Counted from the first letter of the stretch, positions 14,258-25,500 are shown. The stretch: DNA of 35,182 bases from an uncultured Clostridia bacterium (GCA_947168445.1 CAMVLW010000015.1:1-35182), one strand, 5' to 3'. Notes: generated from the sequence alone by a model not told the origin. Program-made: numbers and translations.

Positions 14258-15619
14258 TTAAGGTGATGATTGCTTCAAAAGCCCGCGGAAAAACCGGTTT
14301 GCCAAAAGGATTGACGGAATAAGAGCCAGCGTGACCGCGAGCGGCTGCGCCTCCTGAATTCCGCTGAGTCCGCGCAGGTTGGAAAGCAAAAACAGCAGCG
14401 GAATAAAAAACAGTCCGTTGCGCAGAGTGGAAAGCAGCGACGCGCCGAGTTTTTTTCCGGTGCTTTGCAGCGCCATTTCCGTCACCATGCAAAACGGCAG
14501 GAACAGCTGGGCGATTGCCTGCAAAATCAGGGCGCGCGTTCCGATGGCAACAACGGTGCTGTCGTCGCGGAAAATGCGGATAATCTCGCCCGGAAACAGC
14601 ACCAGCACGGCAGACATCACCACCACGACGATCTCCGCCAAAAGAACGGAAAAGCGAAAGGCGGATTTGAGCCTTCCGAATTGCTTTGCGCCGTAATTGA
14701 AGCCGCAGACAGGCTGAAAGCCCTGTCCGATGCCGAGCGCGAACGAAAACGTGAAGAAAATCACGCGCGAAACAATGCTCATGGCGGCAACCGCCGCGTC
14801 GCCGTAAACCGCCGCGCAGTTGTTGAGCACCACCGTGCTCAGCGAGTTCAGACCCTGACGGAGCAGACTGGGCAAGCCGTTGCCGATAATGTCGGGCAGA
14901 CCTTGCGGCTTGATTAGCCTGACCGACAGCCTGCACTGCGTTTTGTTGAGCAAAAACATGGCAAGCAGCACAAAAAAGCCGATAATTTGCGAGATACAGG
15001 TGGAAAGTCCGGCTCCCGCGATTCCCATGTTGAGTCCGAACATCAAGAGCGGGTCTCCCGCGATATTCAGCACCGCGCCGACGGTCAGACCGACCATGCC
15101 GAGCGTTGCCTTGCCCTCGTAGCGCAAAATGTTATTCATGGTGAAGCTCGCGGTGATAAAGGGAGCGGCAACCAAAATGTAGCTGATGTAGGTTTGCGCA
15201 TAGGGCGCAATGGTTTTGGTGCTGCCGAGCAGCATGACAAGCGGTTCAAGCACAAACGCGCAGCCCACGGCAACCGCCGCGCCGAACACAAAGGACGCGA
15301 AAAAGCCGGTGGAAGCCACCTGAGAGGCTTCGCCGTTTTGCCTTGCGCCCAAAAGCCGCGAAATCAGGCTGCCGGAGCCGTTGCCGAACATAAAGCCGAC
15401 CGCCTGCAAAACCGCCATAAAGCCGAACACCACCCCGACCGCTCCGCTGGCGGCATTGCCGAGCTGACCGACAAACGCGGTGTCAACCAGATTGTAGATG
15501 TTCGTTACCAGCATACTGATTATCGTCGGAACCGACAGGCTGATGACCAGCTTGGAGACAGGCGTTTTTGTCATTTTATCAAATGGTGAAACGGTATTTT
15601 TATTTTTCACATTTTTCAC
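14258..15619 (-). CDS. MATE-family multidrug/polysaccharide-lipid exporter family protein (MepA-like)
   Basis: 453 residues, 12 predicted membrane helices in two homologous halves. The N-half PTIISMLVTNIYNLVDTAFVGQLG and the downstream GNGSGSLISRLLGARQ are typical of the MATE/MepA group; these are Na+ or H+ driven exporters of cationic compounds. Start is GTG 15619, whose ribosome site AAGGA overlaps the stop of the preceding GH-like gene (4-bp gap), so it is the last gene of the long operon. Position suggests a role with the polysaccharide cluster, but sequence looks more like drug-type MATE than a Wzx/PelG flippase. Could be a passenger. Confidence 0.88.
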   Translation of the reverse strand: MKNVKNKNTVSPFDKMTKTPVSKLVISLSVPTIISMLVTNIYNLVDTAFVGQLGNAASGAVGVVFGFMAVLQAVGFMFGNGSGSLISRLLGARQNGEASQVASTGFFASFVFGAAVAVGCAFVLEPLVMLLGSTKTIAPYAQTYISYILVAAPFITASFTMNNILRYEGKATLGMVGLTVGAVLNIAGDPLLMFGLNMGIAGAGLSTCISQIIGFFVLLAMFLLNKTQCRLSVRLIKPQGLPDIIGNGLPSLLRQGLNSLSTVVLNNCAAVYGDAAVAAMSIVSRVIFFTFSFALGIGQGFQPVCGFNYGAKQFGRLKSAFRFSVLLAEIVVVVMSAVLVLFPGEIIRIFRDDSTVVAIGTRALILQAIAQLFLPFCMVTEMALQSTGKKLGASLLSTLRNGLFFIPLLFLLSNLRGLSGIQEAQPLAVTLALIPSILLANRFFRGLLKQSSP

Positions 15620-15623
15620 TTAT

Positions 15624-17759
15624 TTAATCCTTATCTTTATCGTTTTCCCCACGGAGCGGAAGGCGCGGCGGCGGCAAATTTGAAAAGGCTTCCCGCAGAA
15701 TTTCATAGGACTTTTTCAGGCGTTGGGTATAGGCAACGCTGTCTATGCCGTGAAAGTCCGTATCATACAGGGTCAGCGTGCCGGAGCTGCCCGCGCCGAT
15801 TTTCAGCGTTTGAAAGGCGGTGAAGGTCACGTCCTTGCCCGTCAGCGGCGCATAGCACGCCATTGTGCGCGGGTTCTTTACGCCGAGAAGATACCACGCA
15901 AGCCGCACCTCCAGCTTGCTGCCCGCAAGGAAGAAATCCGCCTGCGAATCCTCGGCGGCGTTGCCGTAGCGCAGCAAACCGGTTTCAACCGTCTGCGGCT
16001 CCCTTGTCACATTCTCTGCCGGGAGAACCATTTCGTTAGAGGTGAGCATGAGCGTCTTGTGATAATCGCCGCTGTTTTGCTTGGCGGCAACCGCCTTGTC
16101 CGCGCCGTAAATTTTACGGTTCACCACCTGCTGAAAGTGGAACACGTCGCGGAAGGCGTCGCATTTGAGGCGGGTGTTGTCCTTTCCGTGAATTTCAAGC
16201 AGATAGTCGGCGGGCTCACTGAAGCGCAGTCCGCTTTCGTTGTCAAACAAGCTGCCCTCTCCGGTGACTTGAACCGGGACATAATAGCTGTCGCGGTCAA
16301 AATCAAAGCCGTCGGGCAGGGTAATCAGCAAGTGAAGATATTCCGCGTCGTATTTCACGCAGACGTGCGAATCGCCCACGCCCATGTCGGTGTTCCATTC
16401 GGAGATGTCGCCGTCGGGAAGGCTTTGCGACACGTCAAACGCAAGCAGCCCATAGCCCTGCTCCGCGGAGGAGAGGTCGTGGGTGCGCTGACTTGCCTTC
16501 GGCGGATCATACATGGGCGCGTTCCATGTGCGCTTAAACCACTCGTCCTGCCAGGAGAACAACAGCCCGCCGCAGCAGCCCGCTTCGCAGATGGCTTTTG
16601 ACATTTTTGCGTCCAGCTCTCCCTGCTCCCGCTCGTTGAGTCCGCCCTGACGATAGCCGTTGATTCCCTCGTGCGCCACGCCGCGGGCGGTGCTCAGTCC
16701 GTATTCGGCAATCAGCAGCGGCACGGAAACCGTCTTTTTCAAATCCTGCAAATAGGCAAGATAATTGTCCTCCGCCGCCGTGTATTCCGCCTGCACATTC
16801 ATAAAGTCCGGGTAATAAGGATACACGTCCACAGCGGCAAACAAGCCCGCGTGGTAGTCCTCACGCGGCAGAATGTGTCCGGCGTCAACGCTCACCGCGT
16901 CGTTTTCGTCGGGATATGGCTCGTTTGGGTGAGAAAGCGTGTCAAGCGGCTGCCAGTTGAGAAATGAAACGGGAATTTGGCAGCTGTACGCCTGCGTTTC
17001 GTAGGAAATCAGCTCCTCGCCCACCTCGCACAAAAACGCTTCAAAGGGCGAGGCGTCCTTGGCGGTATAAAGATACTTTCCCTCAAAATCCGCTTGGCCG
17101 GGGTGAGAGGCGTTTGTCTCAATGACAAATTCCGCCGGGTATTCCAGACCGAGAATATATCCCGCCGTATAGCCGGAAACGTCGCGGTCATAAACGGCGG
17201 GCTTAAAGCTGCCGTAGTTGGTGTAGTCGCTGGAGCCGTGAATGATGTCAATGGTTTCCTTCACCGACCTTTTAAAAGCGGAAATCAGAATTTCGTCGCT
17301 TTCCAGCGCGTCGGTCAGCTCGTACATCAAATCCTCCGAAAACCAAATGCCCTGCACCAAACAGAGCGGCGCTTCCGCGTGGGCTTGGTTGTAATCGTCG
17401 AGCGCGCGGTAAAAATCGGGGTTCATCACAGTGAAAACGCGCACGGTGTTGGCGTTCATTGCCGCGATTTTCGAGAACCAGTCCATAAAGGTGCCGTAGC
17501 TTGTGTCGGGGCTTGCAAGGTCGGTTTCCGGCTCGGTCAAGCCCATGTTGACGCCCTTGATATAGAACAGCTCGGCGGTGTTTTCGTCGGCGCGGCGGTA
17601 AAAATATCCGTTATCGGCAGCGTAAAAAGGCATAAAAATGCCCTGAGCCCCCGGCAGCGATATGCGCGCGGGCACAAAGGCATTTTCATTTTCCGTCTTT
17701 GATTGACAGGCGGCGAACACAAAAAGCGCCGATAACAGCAATGTAAGTAATTTTTTCAT
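15624..17759 (-). CDS. Extracytoplasmic GH-A-like/CBM9-like lipoprotein (paralog B)
   Basis: Start at ATG 17759, seven bases after AAAGGG; the longer frame from 17888 would overlap the neighbour by 109 bp and lacks a ribosome site. 711 residues. Lipoprotein signal with FAAC (Cys18). Residues about 60-420 look like a (beta/alpha)8 glycoside-hydrolase barrel of the GH-A type: [25 protein letters not shown] with candidate acid/base Glu206, VYPYYPD, LLIAEYG with candidate nucleophile Glu352, and FSWQDEW (Trp403). A CBM9/DOMON-like beta sandwich follows, opening with DGDISEW (449-455). It is a clear paralog of the next gene upstream. Likely trims or remodels the polymer made by the operon's GT2; exact GH family not assigned. 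Confidence 0.8.
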   Translation of the reverse strand: MKKLLTLLLSALFVFAACQSKTENENAFVPARISLPGAQGIFMPFYAADNGYFYRRADENTAELFYIKGVNMGLTEPETDLASPDTSYGTFMDWFSKIAAMNANTVRVFTVMNPDFYRALDDYNQAHAEAPLCLVQGIWFSEDLMYELTDALESDEILISAFKRSVKETIDIIHGSSDYTNYGSFKPAVYDRDVSGYTAGYILGLEYPAEFVIETNASHPGQADFEGKYLYTAKDASPFEAFLCEVGEELISYETQAYSCQIPVSFLNWQPLDTLSHPNEPYPDENDAVSVDAGHILPREDYHAGLFAAVDVYPYYPDFMNVQAEYTAAEDNYLAYLQDLKKTVSVPLLIAEYGLSTARGVAHEGINGYRQGGLNEREQGELDAKMSKAICEAGCCGGLLFSWQDEWFKRTWNAPMYDPPKASQRTHDLSSAEQGYGLLAFDVSQSLPDGDISEWNTDMGVGDSHVCVKYDAEYLHLLITLPDGFDFDRDSYYVPVQVTGEGSLFDNESGLRFSEPADYLLEIHGKDNTRLKCDAFRDVFHFQQVVNRKIYGADKAVAAKQNSGDYHKTLMLTSNEMVLPAENVTREPQTVETGLLRYGNAAEDSQADFFLAGSKLEVRLAWYLLGVKNPRTMACYAPLTGKDVTFTAFQTLKIGAGSSGTLTLYDTDFHGIDSVAYTQRLKKSYEILREAFSNLPPPRLPLRGENDKDKD

Positions 17760-17779
17760 GCAGCCGCCCTTTCTATTCG

Positions 17780-20014
17780 TTATTGAATCGTATTGTTGCC
17801 GGATTTTTTGTTTTGATACTGCGCCAGATATTTTTGCAATTGATAATACGCGGGCTTGAGGCGCTCGTGCCACGTGGGCATGTTCCACTCCGCATTTCCG
17901 TAGGAGCCGCTCAGAGAAATGCTCTGCGTTTTGTTTGCGTTTGCAACACCGAAGCCGAAGGAGAATTCCTCATAATTCTGCGGCATAATGACGCGGTTTT
18001 GATAAAAGTCGCTCATTTGCTGCTTGGACGAAGGATCCATCACGTTGAGAAGCTGCCACGGAATACGGATTTCCACGCCGCCTTCACCGTAGCAAATGTC
18101 GGTGAGCGAGGAATAATCCTTGTCGTCGGGATTGGCGTTGCCGTATTGCAGCTTGCCGGTTTCATACGCCTTGTCGGGAACCTCAACGCCGGTTCCCTTA
18201 ACCGTCAGATGATAGCCGTAGCACAGCTGCATTTCGTCAAAAATGCCGCTGTCGGGCTTGTCGCTGTTCGGCAAAAGCGGGAAATCGGTGAGCATGCGCG
18301 ACTGCACAAAATAGTAGTTAAAGGCGTCGTAATAGCGGTCAACAAAAATATGCGAATCCTCGGCGCCGTGAATTTTTATCAGAAAATCCGCCGCCTTGTC
18401 AAAGGTAAGCTTGTAATCCTTGGCGGTGGTGTTTCCCTGATGGTCAATGGTGTCTATCGGAATGTAGAGGGTGTCGCTGTTGAAATCGTAATGCCGCGGC
18501 TTCACCATCAGATAAAGATAGCGCTCGTCGCTCTGCACAAACAACTCCCCCTGCTCCCCCGTTACCACAGGCTCCAGCCCGCTCCATTCGGACAAATCGC
18601 CGTCGGGGTAACTCAGGCAGTATTTCGCGCCGGGGTCAAAGGCGAGAAGTCCGAAGCACTGCTCGGTGGTCTGGATATTCGACCAAAACGGACGGCGGTC
18701 GGCAATGTCGAACATGACATTATTCCATGTGCGCTTGAACCACTCGTCCTGCCAGGTGAACATCAGTCCGCCCGCATAGTCCTCGTCGTGAATGGATTGA
18801 AGCATATCCTCCAGCATATCGCCTTGCTGATTTTCGTCCACGCCGCCCTGGTTGTAGCCCATCACGCTCTTGTGACCCATGCCACGCGAGGTGGGAATTC
18901 CGAACTCCGCGACAAGCATGGGCATGGTGTGCACCAGCCGCAGGTCGCGCAGATAGGCGGAATAGGTGTCAACCTTGCCTTCCTCGTCAACATTGGCAAG
19001 GTAGTCCTCCTGATAATTCAGGCTGTCGGGATAGTAGGGATAAATGTGGTAGGACGCGAACATGCCGGGCGCAAAGCTGCGGAGCTTGACGTTTTCGGTG
19101 TTGACCGTCGCCTTATCCTCGTCAAAATGCGGCTCGTTGGGATGGCTGAGCGGGTCGGTGGTGATCCAGTTGGTAAAGGCAAGCGGCGCCTGAAACTGAT
19201 AGGCTTCGGTTTCGTGCTCAATCAGCGCGTCGCCCGCACGGCACAAAAACGCCTCAAAGGGCGTGGCGGACTGGGTGTAGAGATATTTTCCGTCATAATC
19301 GCGCATATCGGGGTGCTGCTCGTTGGTGTTGTTGACAAGATTCGGATCCCACTCAATGCCGATGATCCAGCCTGCCAGCCAGCGCGAAACGTCGGCGTGA
19401 TAAGCGCCGGACGCCTTTCCTGCGCGTTCGGGAATCACCGCCTTGCCGTGAATGACGTCCACAATCGTCACCGCGTCGTTTTTGAAATCGTTCATGATTT
19501 TTTCATTTTCGGCATACACGTCGCCAAGCCGTTCAATGTCGTCCTCGTTGACCCAGAGTCCCTGATAGAGATACACCGGCTTATCCGCCTTGCTGTTGAA
19601 GTCGCTGAGCGCGAGATAAAACTGCGGGCGCATGGTGGTGTAGACGCGGATACAGTTGCAGTTCATTTCGCTGATATACTGAAACCAGCGCAGGTAGGTG
19701 TCATAGCTGATGGTCAAATCGCCGGGAAACAGCGCCGGCTCGGACGCGCCGATATTGACGCCCGCCATAAACAGCTCCTTCCACTCGCTATTTTGATACA
19801 CATAAAAGTAGTTGCCCTCCGCCTTGAAGCGGTAGCTGAGGTTGTGTTCCGTGTCGGTGAACTCCTCGCTGTTTGTTTTGTCCTCGGTGGTGCGGACGGC
19901 TTTTTCGCGGTAGAAGGAAAGCTGCTTGATGCCAAAGGGAGCCAAAACGCCTGTTTGCGCCAGAATGAAGAGCACGGCAATGGTCGCAATAATCGAAATG
20001 ACAATCTTTTTCAT
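17780..20014 (-). CDS. Membrane-anchored GH-A-like/CBM9-like protein (paralog A)
   Basis: 744 residues. The N-terminus is an uncleaved-looking membrane anchor ([20 protein letters not shown]) with no lipobox. The extracytoplasmic barrel (about 65-440) shares block after block with paralog [37 protein letters not shown] with candidate acid/base Glu221, [25 protein letters not shown] with candidate nucleophile Glu370, and [18 protein letters not shown]9-like domain begins at DGDLSEW (471-477). Both candidate glutamates are present, so it is probably an active glycosidase or transglycosidase. Its ATG overlaps the GT2 stop codon (ATGA) with AAGGAG eight bases upstream, implying tight co-translation with the synthase. 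Confidence 0.82.
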   Translation of the reverse strand: MKKIVISIIATIAVLFILAQTGVLAPFGIKQLSFYREKAVRTTEDKTNSEEFTDTEHNLSYRFKAEGNYFYVYQNSEWKELFMAGVNIGASEPALFPGDLTISYDTYLRWFQYISEMNCNCIRVYTTMRPQFYLALSDFNSKADKPVYLYQGLWVNEDDIERLGDVYAENEKIMNDFKNDAVTIVDVIHGKAVIPERAGKASGAYHADVSRWLAGWIIGIEWDPNLVNNTNEQHPDMRDYDGKYLYTQSATPFEAFLCRAGDALIEHETEAYQFQAPLAFTNWITTDPLSHPNEPHFDEDKATVNTENVKLRSFAPGMFASYHIYPYYPDSLNYQEDYLANVDEEGKVDTYSAYLRDLRLVHTMPMLVAEFGIPTSRGMGHKSVMGYNQGGVDENQQGDMLEDMLQSIHDEDYAGGLMFTWQDEWFKRTWNNVMFDIADRRPFWSNIQTTEQCFGLLAFDPGAKYCLSYPDGDLSEWSGLEPVVTGEQGELFVQSDERYLYLMVKPRHYDFNSDTLYIPIDTIDHQGNTTAKDYKLTFDKAADFLIKIHGAEDSHIFVDRYYDAFNYYFVQSRMLTDFPLLPNSDKPDSGIFDEMQLCYGYHLTVKGTGVEVPDKAYETGKLQYGNANPDDKDYSSLTDICYGEGGVEIRIPWQLLNVMDPSSKQQMSDFYQNRVIMPQNYEEFSFGFGVANANKTQSISLSGSYGNAEWNMPTWHERLKPAYYQLQKYLAQYQNKKSGNNTIQ

Positions 20015-21423
20015 TGCTCAAACTCCTTGCGCTTAATCTTGCCCCAGCTTCTTCTGAGCTTGCGGTATTTGATGATGCCCTCCATGCGGAACAGGGTGAT
20101 AATCTGGCGGTAGCCGAAGTTTTCGAGCAGCGCGTAAACGGAAATCGCAATGCTCTGCTTGGCATTCATGGCGGCACGGTGGGTGTATTGCTCAATGACA
20201 AGGCTGCCCTCGGAGAGAATAATACCCAGCGCGACCGAAAGCAAAAAGTAGATGACAAAGAAGAACATATTCAGCTCGCCCATAATCAGGGTGAACGGAA
20301 TCAGAAAATAACCGATTGTTTCCACCAGCGCGCCGAACAACTCAAAAATCCAGTTGTACGGCACCGAGAACAGCCCGACAAAGCCGTAGAACGGATTGAA
20401 GGTCATGCCCGCGTGCGAAATCAGGGTGTCCATCAAGCCGATTTGCCAGCGGCGGCGCTGGCTGCGGATGTCGCCCAGCGACATAGGCCCCTGCGTCCAG
20501 CAAATGGAAAACTCGTTGAACTTGACGCGGTATTTTTTGTGCTGCTTGTGCATGTAGCGGTGAATCCGAACAACAATTTCCATGTCCTCGCCGATGGTGT
20601 TGCGCTTGTAGCCGCCGACGTCAATCACCGTCTGCTTGCGGAACAAGCCGAACGCGCCGGAGACAATGAGCAGCGAGTTGGTGGAGCTCCAGAACACACG
20701 CCCCATCAAAAAGGAACGGTAGTATTCGACAATCTGAAAGCGCTCAATCAGCTTTTTGGGCATGGTGAAGCCCTTTAACTCGCCGTCAACAATGCGCGAG
20801 CCGTTGGCGATACGCACCAAGCCGCCCGCGATAACGGTGCGCGAGTCCTTGAGAAATTCCAGCGAAAGGCGCAGCAGCGCGTCCTTTTCCAAGCGGGAAT
20901 CCGCGTCAAGACAGGTGAACAGCGGATAGCGGGAAATGTTGATGCCCGCGTTGAGCGCGTCGGACTTTCCGCCGTTTTTCTTGTGAACATAAAGCAGATT
21001 GGGATATTCCTTGCTGAAATAAACGCCCTCAATCTGTTCGGTGGGAATTTGATAGCGGATGGAGGTTTCGATTTTGTGCATATGAAACGCCCTGACGACC
21101 CGCTCGCCGGTTTTGTCGGTGGAGCCGTCGTTGACAACAATAATCTCAAATTCCGGGTAATTTATCTTTAGCAGAGAACGCACATTCTGCACAATATGCT
21201 CCTCCTCGTTATAGGCGGGGATAATCAGCGAAATCGGCAGCAGGTTTTCGCTGTCAACATAGCTGAGAAAGTCGTCGGAAAAGGCTTTGTCGTAGTTTTT
21301 GTGAACGCGGAACAACGACACAATAAGCTGAATGACATAGATGATATTCAGCAGAATGGTAAACGCCATGCAGAAATAGTTGAATACAACAATAAAACTG
21401 CGGACAGCATTGAGAAATCCCAC
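20011..21423 (-). CDS. Processive family 2 glycosyltransferase (polysaccharide synthase)
   Basis: Start set at GTG 21423, five bases after GGGGAGGAG; the longer frame from TTG 21459 places the ribosome site inside the gene. 470 residues. Two N-terminal hydrophobic stretches (about 9-38) precede a cytoplasmic GT-A domain: IIPAYNEEE, VVNDGSTD (Asp99), KNGGKSDALNAG, LDADS (DxD 173-175), IGEDMEI (catalytic base region 278-281) and QRRRW (322-326). At least four C-terminal membrane helices follow (about 342-420), then FGYRQ...RMEGIIKYRK...SWGKIKRK. This layout is that of processive synthases such as PgaC/IcaA and hyaluronan synthase, which polymerise and export one sugar. No PilZ domain. Polymer identity cannot be read. 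Confidence 0.88.
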   Translation of the reverse strand: MGFLNAVRSFIVVFNYFCMAFTILLNIIYVIQLIVSLFRVHKNYDKAFSDDFLSYVDSENLLPISLIIPAYNEEEHIVQNVRSLLKINYPEFEIIVVNDGSTDKTGERVVRAFHMHKIETSIRYQIPTEQIEGVYFSKEYPNLLYVHKKNGGKSDALNAGINISRYPLFTCLDADSRLEKDALLRLSLEFLKDSRTVIAGGLVRIANGSRIVDGELKGFTMPKKLIERFQIVEYYRSFLMGRVFWSSTNSLLIVSGAFGLFRKQTVIDVGGYKRNTIGEDMEIVVRIHRYMHKQHKKYRVKFNEFSICWTQGPMSLGDIRSQRRRWQIGLMDTLISHAGMTFNPFYGFVGLFSVPYNWIFELFGALVETIGYFLIPFTLIMGELNMFFFVIYFLLSVALGIILSEGSLVIEQYTHRAAMNAKQSIAISVYALLENFGYRQIITLFRMEGIIKYRKLRRSWGKIKRKEFEQ

Positions 21424-21442
21424 AAATGCTCCTCCCCTCTTG

Positions 21443-22531
21443 TTATCCTTCGGTATCAACCGTGCGGTAGAGCACGGCTTTCATGGCGTCGGCGGCAAAA
21501 CGGTCGTAGCCGCCGAGGATTTCTTCCAAATCCTTTGCCGAAATGTTCATTTTGGTAATTGCCTGCGCCGAGGTTTGGCGCACCCACCATTCCTTGTCGC
21601 TCAGCCCCCGCTTGACGGTATGAAGCGCCGTGGGCGTGCGCAGCAGCGACAATCCCCTGATGGCGGAGGAACGGATGACCCAGCTTTTGTCCTGCGCCGC
21701 GATTTGCAAAAGCTGCTCGTCTTCGGGATAGCCGAACGCCGCAAGCGCCTTGACACAGGCGATTTTCATCTGGAAATCGTTGCCGGTCGCGCCCTGGATA
21801 TACATATCGCGGAAAGCGGCGATTTTATATTCCGCAACGGTTTTTATCACCGTGCAGCGCATGTAGGGGTTGCACGCTTCAAAGACCTTTTCCGCGAGCG
21901 CCTGACGGCTGCCGGTGAACTTGGCAAAGAATTCGTTGACGATTCTGCCGGAATACAGGCGGTCGTTTTGAATACTCACCAGATAATCCGCCACGCGGTC
22001 AACGTCACCCATGCGGCACATTGCCATTGCGGCGTTATAGGAAAGCTCACGGTTTTTGTCGAGGACAAACTCCGCGATTTTGTCGTGGTACTCCGCAGCC
22101 TCCAAATCCGCCAGGCGTCGGCAGGCGTAGCTGCGGTGATACACGTCGTCGGATTCAAGCATTTTGCCGTAAATCTCAACCGGCTTTACCCGCTCGTTGA
22201 CGCGGGCAATCAGCAGCTCCATTTTCTCCGGGTCGGAATGAAAGTCGCTGCCCTGATAATTCCTTATCGCTTCAAGCGCAAGCTCATACACCTCAAAGTC
22301 GCCGTTGATTTCATCGGAAAGCGCGGCGATTTCGGCGTCGCGGCTGGATTCGGTCGGGGCAAACAAAACGCCCTCCACATGAATTGCCAGTCTCCGGCGG
22401 ATGTTTTCCACACGCGCCTCGTGCTCGTCCTGAAGCTCGGCAAGACGGTAGTGAAGAATGTACTCAATGCCGATAAAAAGCAGACAGGCAAGCAGCGCAA
22501 TGACGCTGATTAATTCCATCTTCACAGCCAT
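21443..22531 (-). CDS. Membrane-anchored HEAT-repeat protein
   Basis: About 362 residues. One N-terminal membrane helix (about 6-26) and a charged coiled segment (LAELQDEHEARVENIRRRL) lead to tandem helical pairs of the HEAT type: RSYACRRLADLEAAEYHDKI, YNAAMAMCRMGDVDRVADYL, MKIACVKALAAFGYPEDEQ, WVIRSSAIRGLSLLRTPTA and WVRQTSAQAITKMN. HEAT solenoids are protein scaffolds, so a role in holding the GT2 to its partners is plausible. AAAGGAG lies only three bases from the ATG at 22531; the GTG at 22525 has better spacing. The gene ends 19 bp before the GT2 start. Confidence 0.8.
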   Translation of the reverse strand: MAVKMELISVIALLACLLFIGIEYILHYRLAELQDEHEARVENIRRRLAIHVEGVLFAPTESSRDAEIAALSDEINGDFEVYELALEAIRNYQGSDFHSDPEKMELLIARVNERVKPVEIYGKMLESDDVYHRSYACRRLADLEAAEYHDKIAEFVLDKNRELSYNAAMAMCRMGDVDRVADYLVSIQNDRLYSGRIVNEFFAKFTGSRQALAEKVFEACNPYMRCTVIKTVAEYKIAAFRDMYIQGATGNDFQMKIACVKALAAFGYPEDEQLLQIAAQDKSWVIRSSAIRGLSLLRTPTALHTVKRGLSDKEWWVRQTSAQAITKMNISAKDLEEILGGYDRFAADAMKAVLYRTVDTEG

Positions 22532-22561
22532 CTTCTCCTTTCTGCCGAAATATTAAGCCGC

Positions 22562-25500
22562 TTATGAAAAATACTTTTTCACAAGATTAAAGCTGTCTCT
22601 GCGCCGCAGCGAATACTCCGCGGTTTCCCATTTGCTCCACTGAAAGACCTTGTAGCCGGGGTCGTGCTTATCCTGCGGGAAGGCGTACATCACGTCGCCC
22701 GACTTGCGCTCGCCGATCATCACCGACGCGAGAATTCCGTTGGTGCCGGCGGTTTTGGCGCGTTCTGCGGTGATTTTCGGGTCGTTGAGCACCAGCTTTT
22801 TCGCGGGGTCGGCAACATTGAGCCATGTCCACGGCAGGCGCACATAAACGGTGGAGCCGGTTTGATAAAACTGATTGTCGCCGGAGCTGAAGCTTCCGTA
22901 GCCCAAATCAGCGACCTTTTGATAGGCGGCGGTGTAGCTTTCCTTTGTCACCGCCGTGCCGCGCGAGCGGTCGTAGCTGCTCATGACATAGAGCGCCGCC
23001 TTTTGCTTTTCGTCAAAGCGCAGCGAAAACTCCATGCCGGAAAGCGAGTTGGCGGTAAAATCCTTGGCATAGAAATACTCGCCGTCGTTGCGCTGGAAGG
23101 TGTCAAGTCCCACAAACATGGCGTAGGCTTTATAGTCGATTTCCTCAAACAGCTGCAGCGTCATGTAAAGATAGCCCGCGTCGTTTGAGAGCGAGAGCGA
23201 CTGCACCAAATCGTCGTCGGAAAGCACCAGTCCGGGCGTTTTGGGCTGCACGCTCTCTGTGGCAATCAGCCCGGTGGTCTGGGTGCTGTCACAGGGATTG
23301 CGCCAGAGATAGCCGTCCTCCGGGGCTGCGGTAAACCGCCGCATTTCCTCGGAAACGCCGTCCCAGCTGTCGTTGAGGTCATAAATTACCGTGCCGAGCA
23401 GCGGACTGTCCTTTGCCGCATGCAGCGCCTCCACCAGCGCCTCGCCCTGCTCCTTTTCGGTGAGCGCCTCCTGTCCGTAGACAGCGTTGACGGCGGAAAA
23501 GCTGAGCCCGGAGGTCAGCGCGACGGGAACCTCCTCACCGATTTCGCTGAACACGGCATAATAGCGGTCATAAACCGAAGCGCCCGGCTTGGCGGTGCTT
23601 TCAATCAACTCGTTGTCAAGCTGAATATCATTGAAGAAATAGGGCGTGCAAGCCTCGGTCACAATATCCTCCAAAACAAAGGGATTCGCGTCCTTCGCGA
23701 CAGACAAGCCCTTTGTCAGACGCATGGGAACGCTGACGGAAACAGGGGTGTAATAACCGTAGCTTTCATGCGAAACACGCTGCGCGGCGTCGTAGAGCGC
23801 AGCCGCAAAGCCCTTTGCGCCGCTGCATTTCTGCGTGTAGGCGCTTTCATAATCAAAGAAGGCAAGCCCGCCGACATTGTCAAAGACCGGGTCGATGGTG
23901 ACGCCGAGCAGATAGGGCGAAATGTCGATAAAGTAGTTTGCCCTGCCGGTTTTTTCGCTCTCAACGGTAATCTCGCCGTGAAGCGCCTTGATGACATTTT
24001 CAATTTCGGAGCGCCACGCCGTTAAGCCCTCGTCGGTGAGATACTTTTCCGGCTTGAGTCCCTGCGGCGGTTCAATGCGCTGCAACAAATAGATTGTCTG
24101 ATTGTCGGTGCGCTTGTTGTAGCGGCTCAGCGCCGCGTAGAATTCGGGCGGCAGCAGCGTTTTTGCCGTAATGCAGTTGACGCCCAAATCGCCCGCGCTG
24201 TTCACCAGCGCTTCATAGTAGGTAAAATCGCGCGAATACTGCTTTTCGGCGGGCTTTTGCGCGTTGACGGAAATCGCCTTCAGGCTCAGGCTCTTCCACT
24301 TTTCGTCCTCCAGCACCTGAAAAGCGCCGTTGTTGACGCGGGAAACCTCCGCGTGGGATTTTTGCGCTTCCTCATACATGCGCGAGCGCGTATGGTCGAG
24401 AATATGGCGGAGCATCGGATTATAGAACCGCCAGTAAAAATTGGAAATATCGCCCTGTCTGTCATAGGACAGGAACTTAAAGAATTCGTTGGCGAACAGG
24501 AAGCAGGCGTAGCGGTCGCCGTTAACATAGTCGCAGGAGTCGCCCGCAAAGAAATACACGGGCGCGTAGCCCTCCTCCTGACGGCGGGTGACGGCGGCAA
24601 ACCGCGGCACCTTGCTGATTTCCTTGATTTTCTCCATGCCGACGGCGTTGAGGTCAAAGGCAAAGGTGGCGATAGTCTCGGTGCCGTAGTTGGGCTCCAC
24701 CAGCTCAAACCAGTTGTAAAAATTGCACCGGTCGCAGCCGCCGAATTCGTTTTTATAATCGTCGTTAACATAAATTTGCAGCAGGTTTTGGGAGATAAAA
24801 TCCGTGTTCTGCTCCAAAATAATAATCTTTCCCTCGGTTGAAATCAGCAGGATTCCCGGACCGGTAAAGCGCCATTCCACGCCCTCCTGCTGCTCATACA
24901 TCGGCGGCGCCCAGTCGGGAACGTCGCTGAAATCCTCCAAATCGACAATGTATCTGCCGAGCCATTTGGTCGGGGTCACGCCTGTGAGCGCCGTCATTTG
25001 CGCATAGACCGAGTCGGACATCGGCGTGCTGAACAGCGCCGCCTCGGTGATAATCGGAGCGCCGTATTCATGCGCGAAGGAGATGTAGGACATATCATCA
25101 GAGGAAGTGCCCGCGTTGAGCGGCGTGCTGCCGTTGTAGTGACCGAAGGTGTCGTTGCCCATGCCGTAGGCGTCGGTCAGATACACCAAATCGGGCTTTC
25201 CCGTGGCGGTATCCAAGCCGGTGTCGTGGCTGTAGGCGCCTTCCTCGTCTACAACAGGTCCGAAATAATCCTCTTTGTAGTCGTAATCCTCGCCGTCCTC
25301 ACGGACATAGCGCTGCTGATTGAGAATACGGAAAAAGCCCTCATGCTTGCGGTAGATGTGATCCTTGTTGATGTCCTCGTCCTCCGAATAGGAGAGCACG
25401 GTTTTGTCAATCACCACCACGTTCATCTCGCGCTTGGGCTTGAAGTGCCAGCCGACAAACAGCGCGACAATGCCGAGCACCAGCACGGCAATCAGAATAT

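Noticed and set aside
14258..15619. MATE protein as a dedicated Wzx or PelG-type flippase
   Set aside because: Its N-terminal sequence is of the MepA drug-exporter type; a processive GT2 normally exports its own polymer, so no flippase is required. Kept as MATE exporter only.
17760..17888. 43-codon N-terminal extension of GH-like paralog B
   Set aside because: It would overlap paralog A and displace the lipoprotein signal; the ATG at 17759 has a good ribosome site.
17783..20113. 776-codon open frame on the plus strand
   Set aside because: It lies antisense to GH-like paralog A and the end of the GT2 gene, has no domain or ribosome site, and arises from codon bias on the opposite strand.
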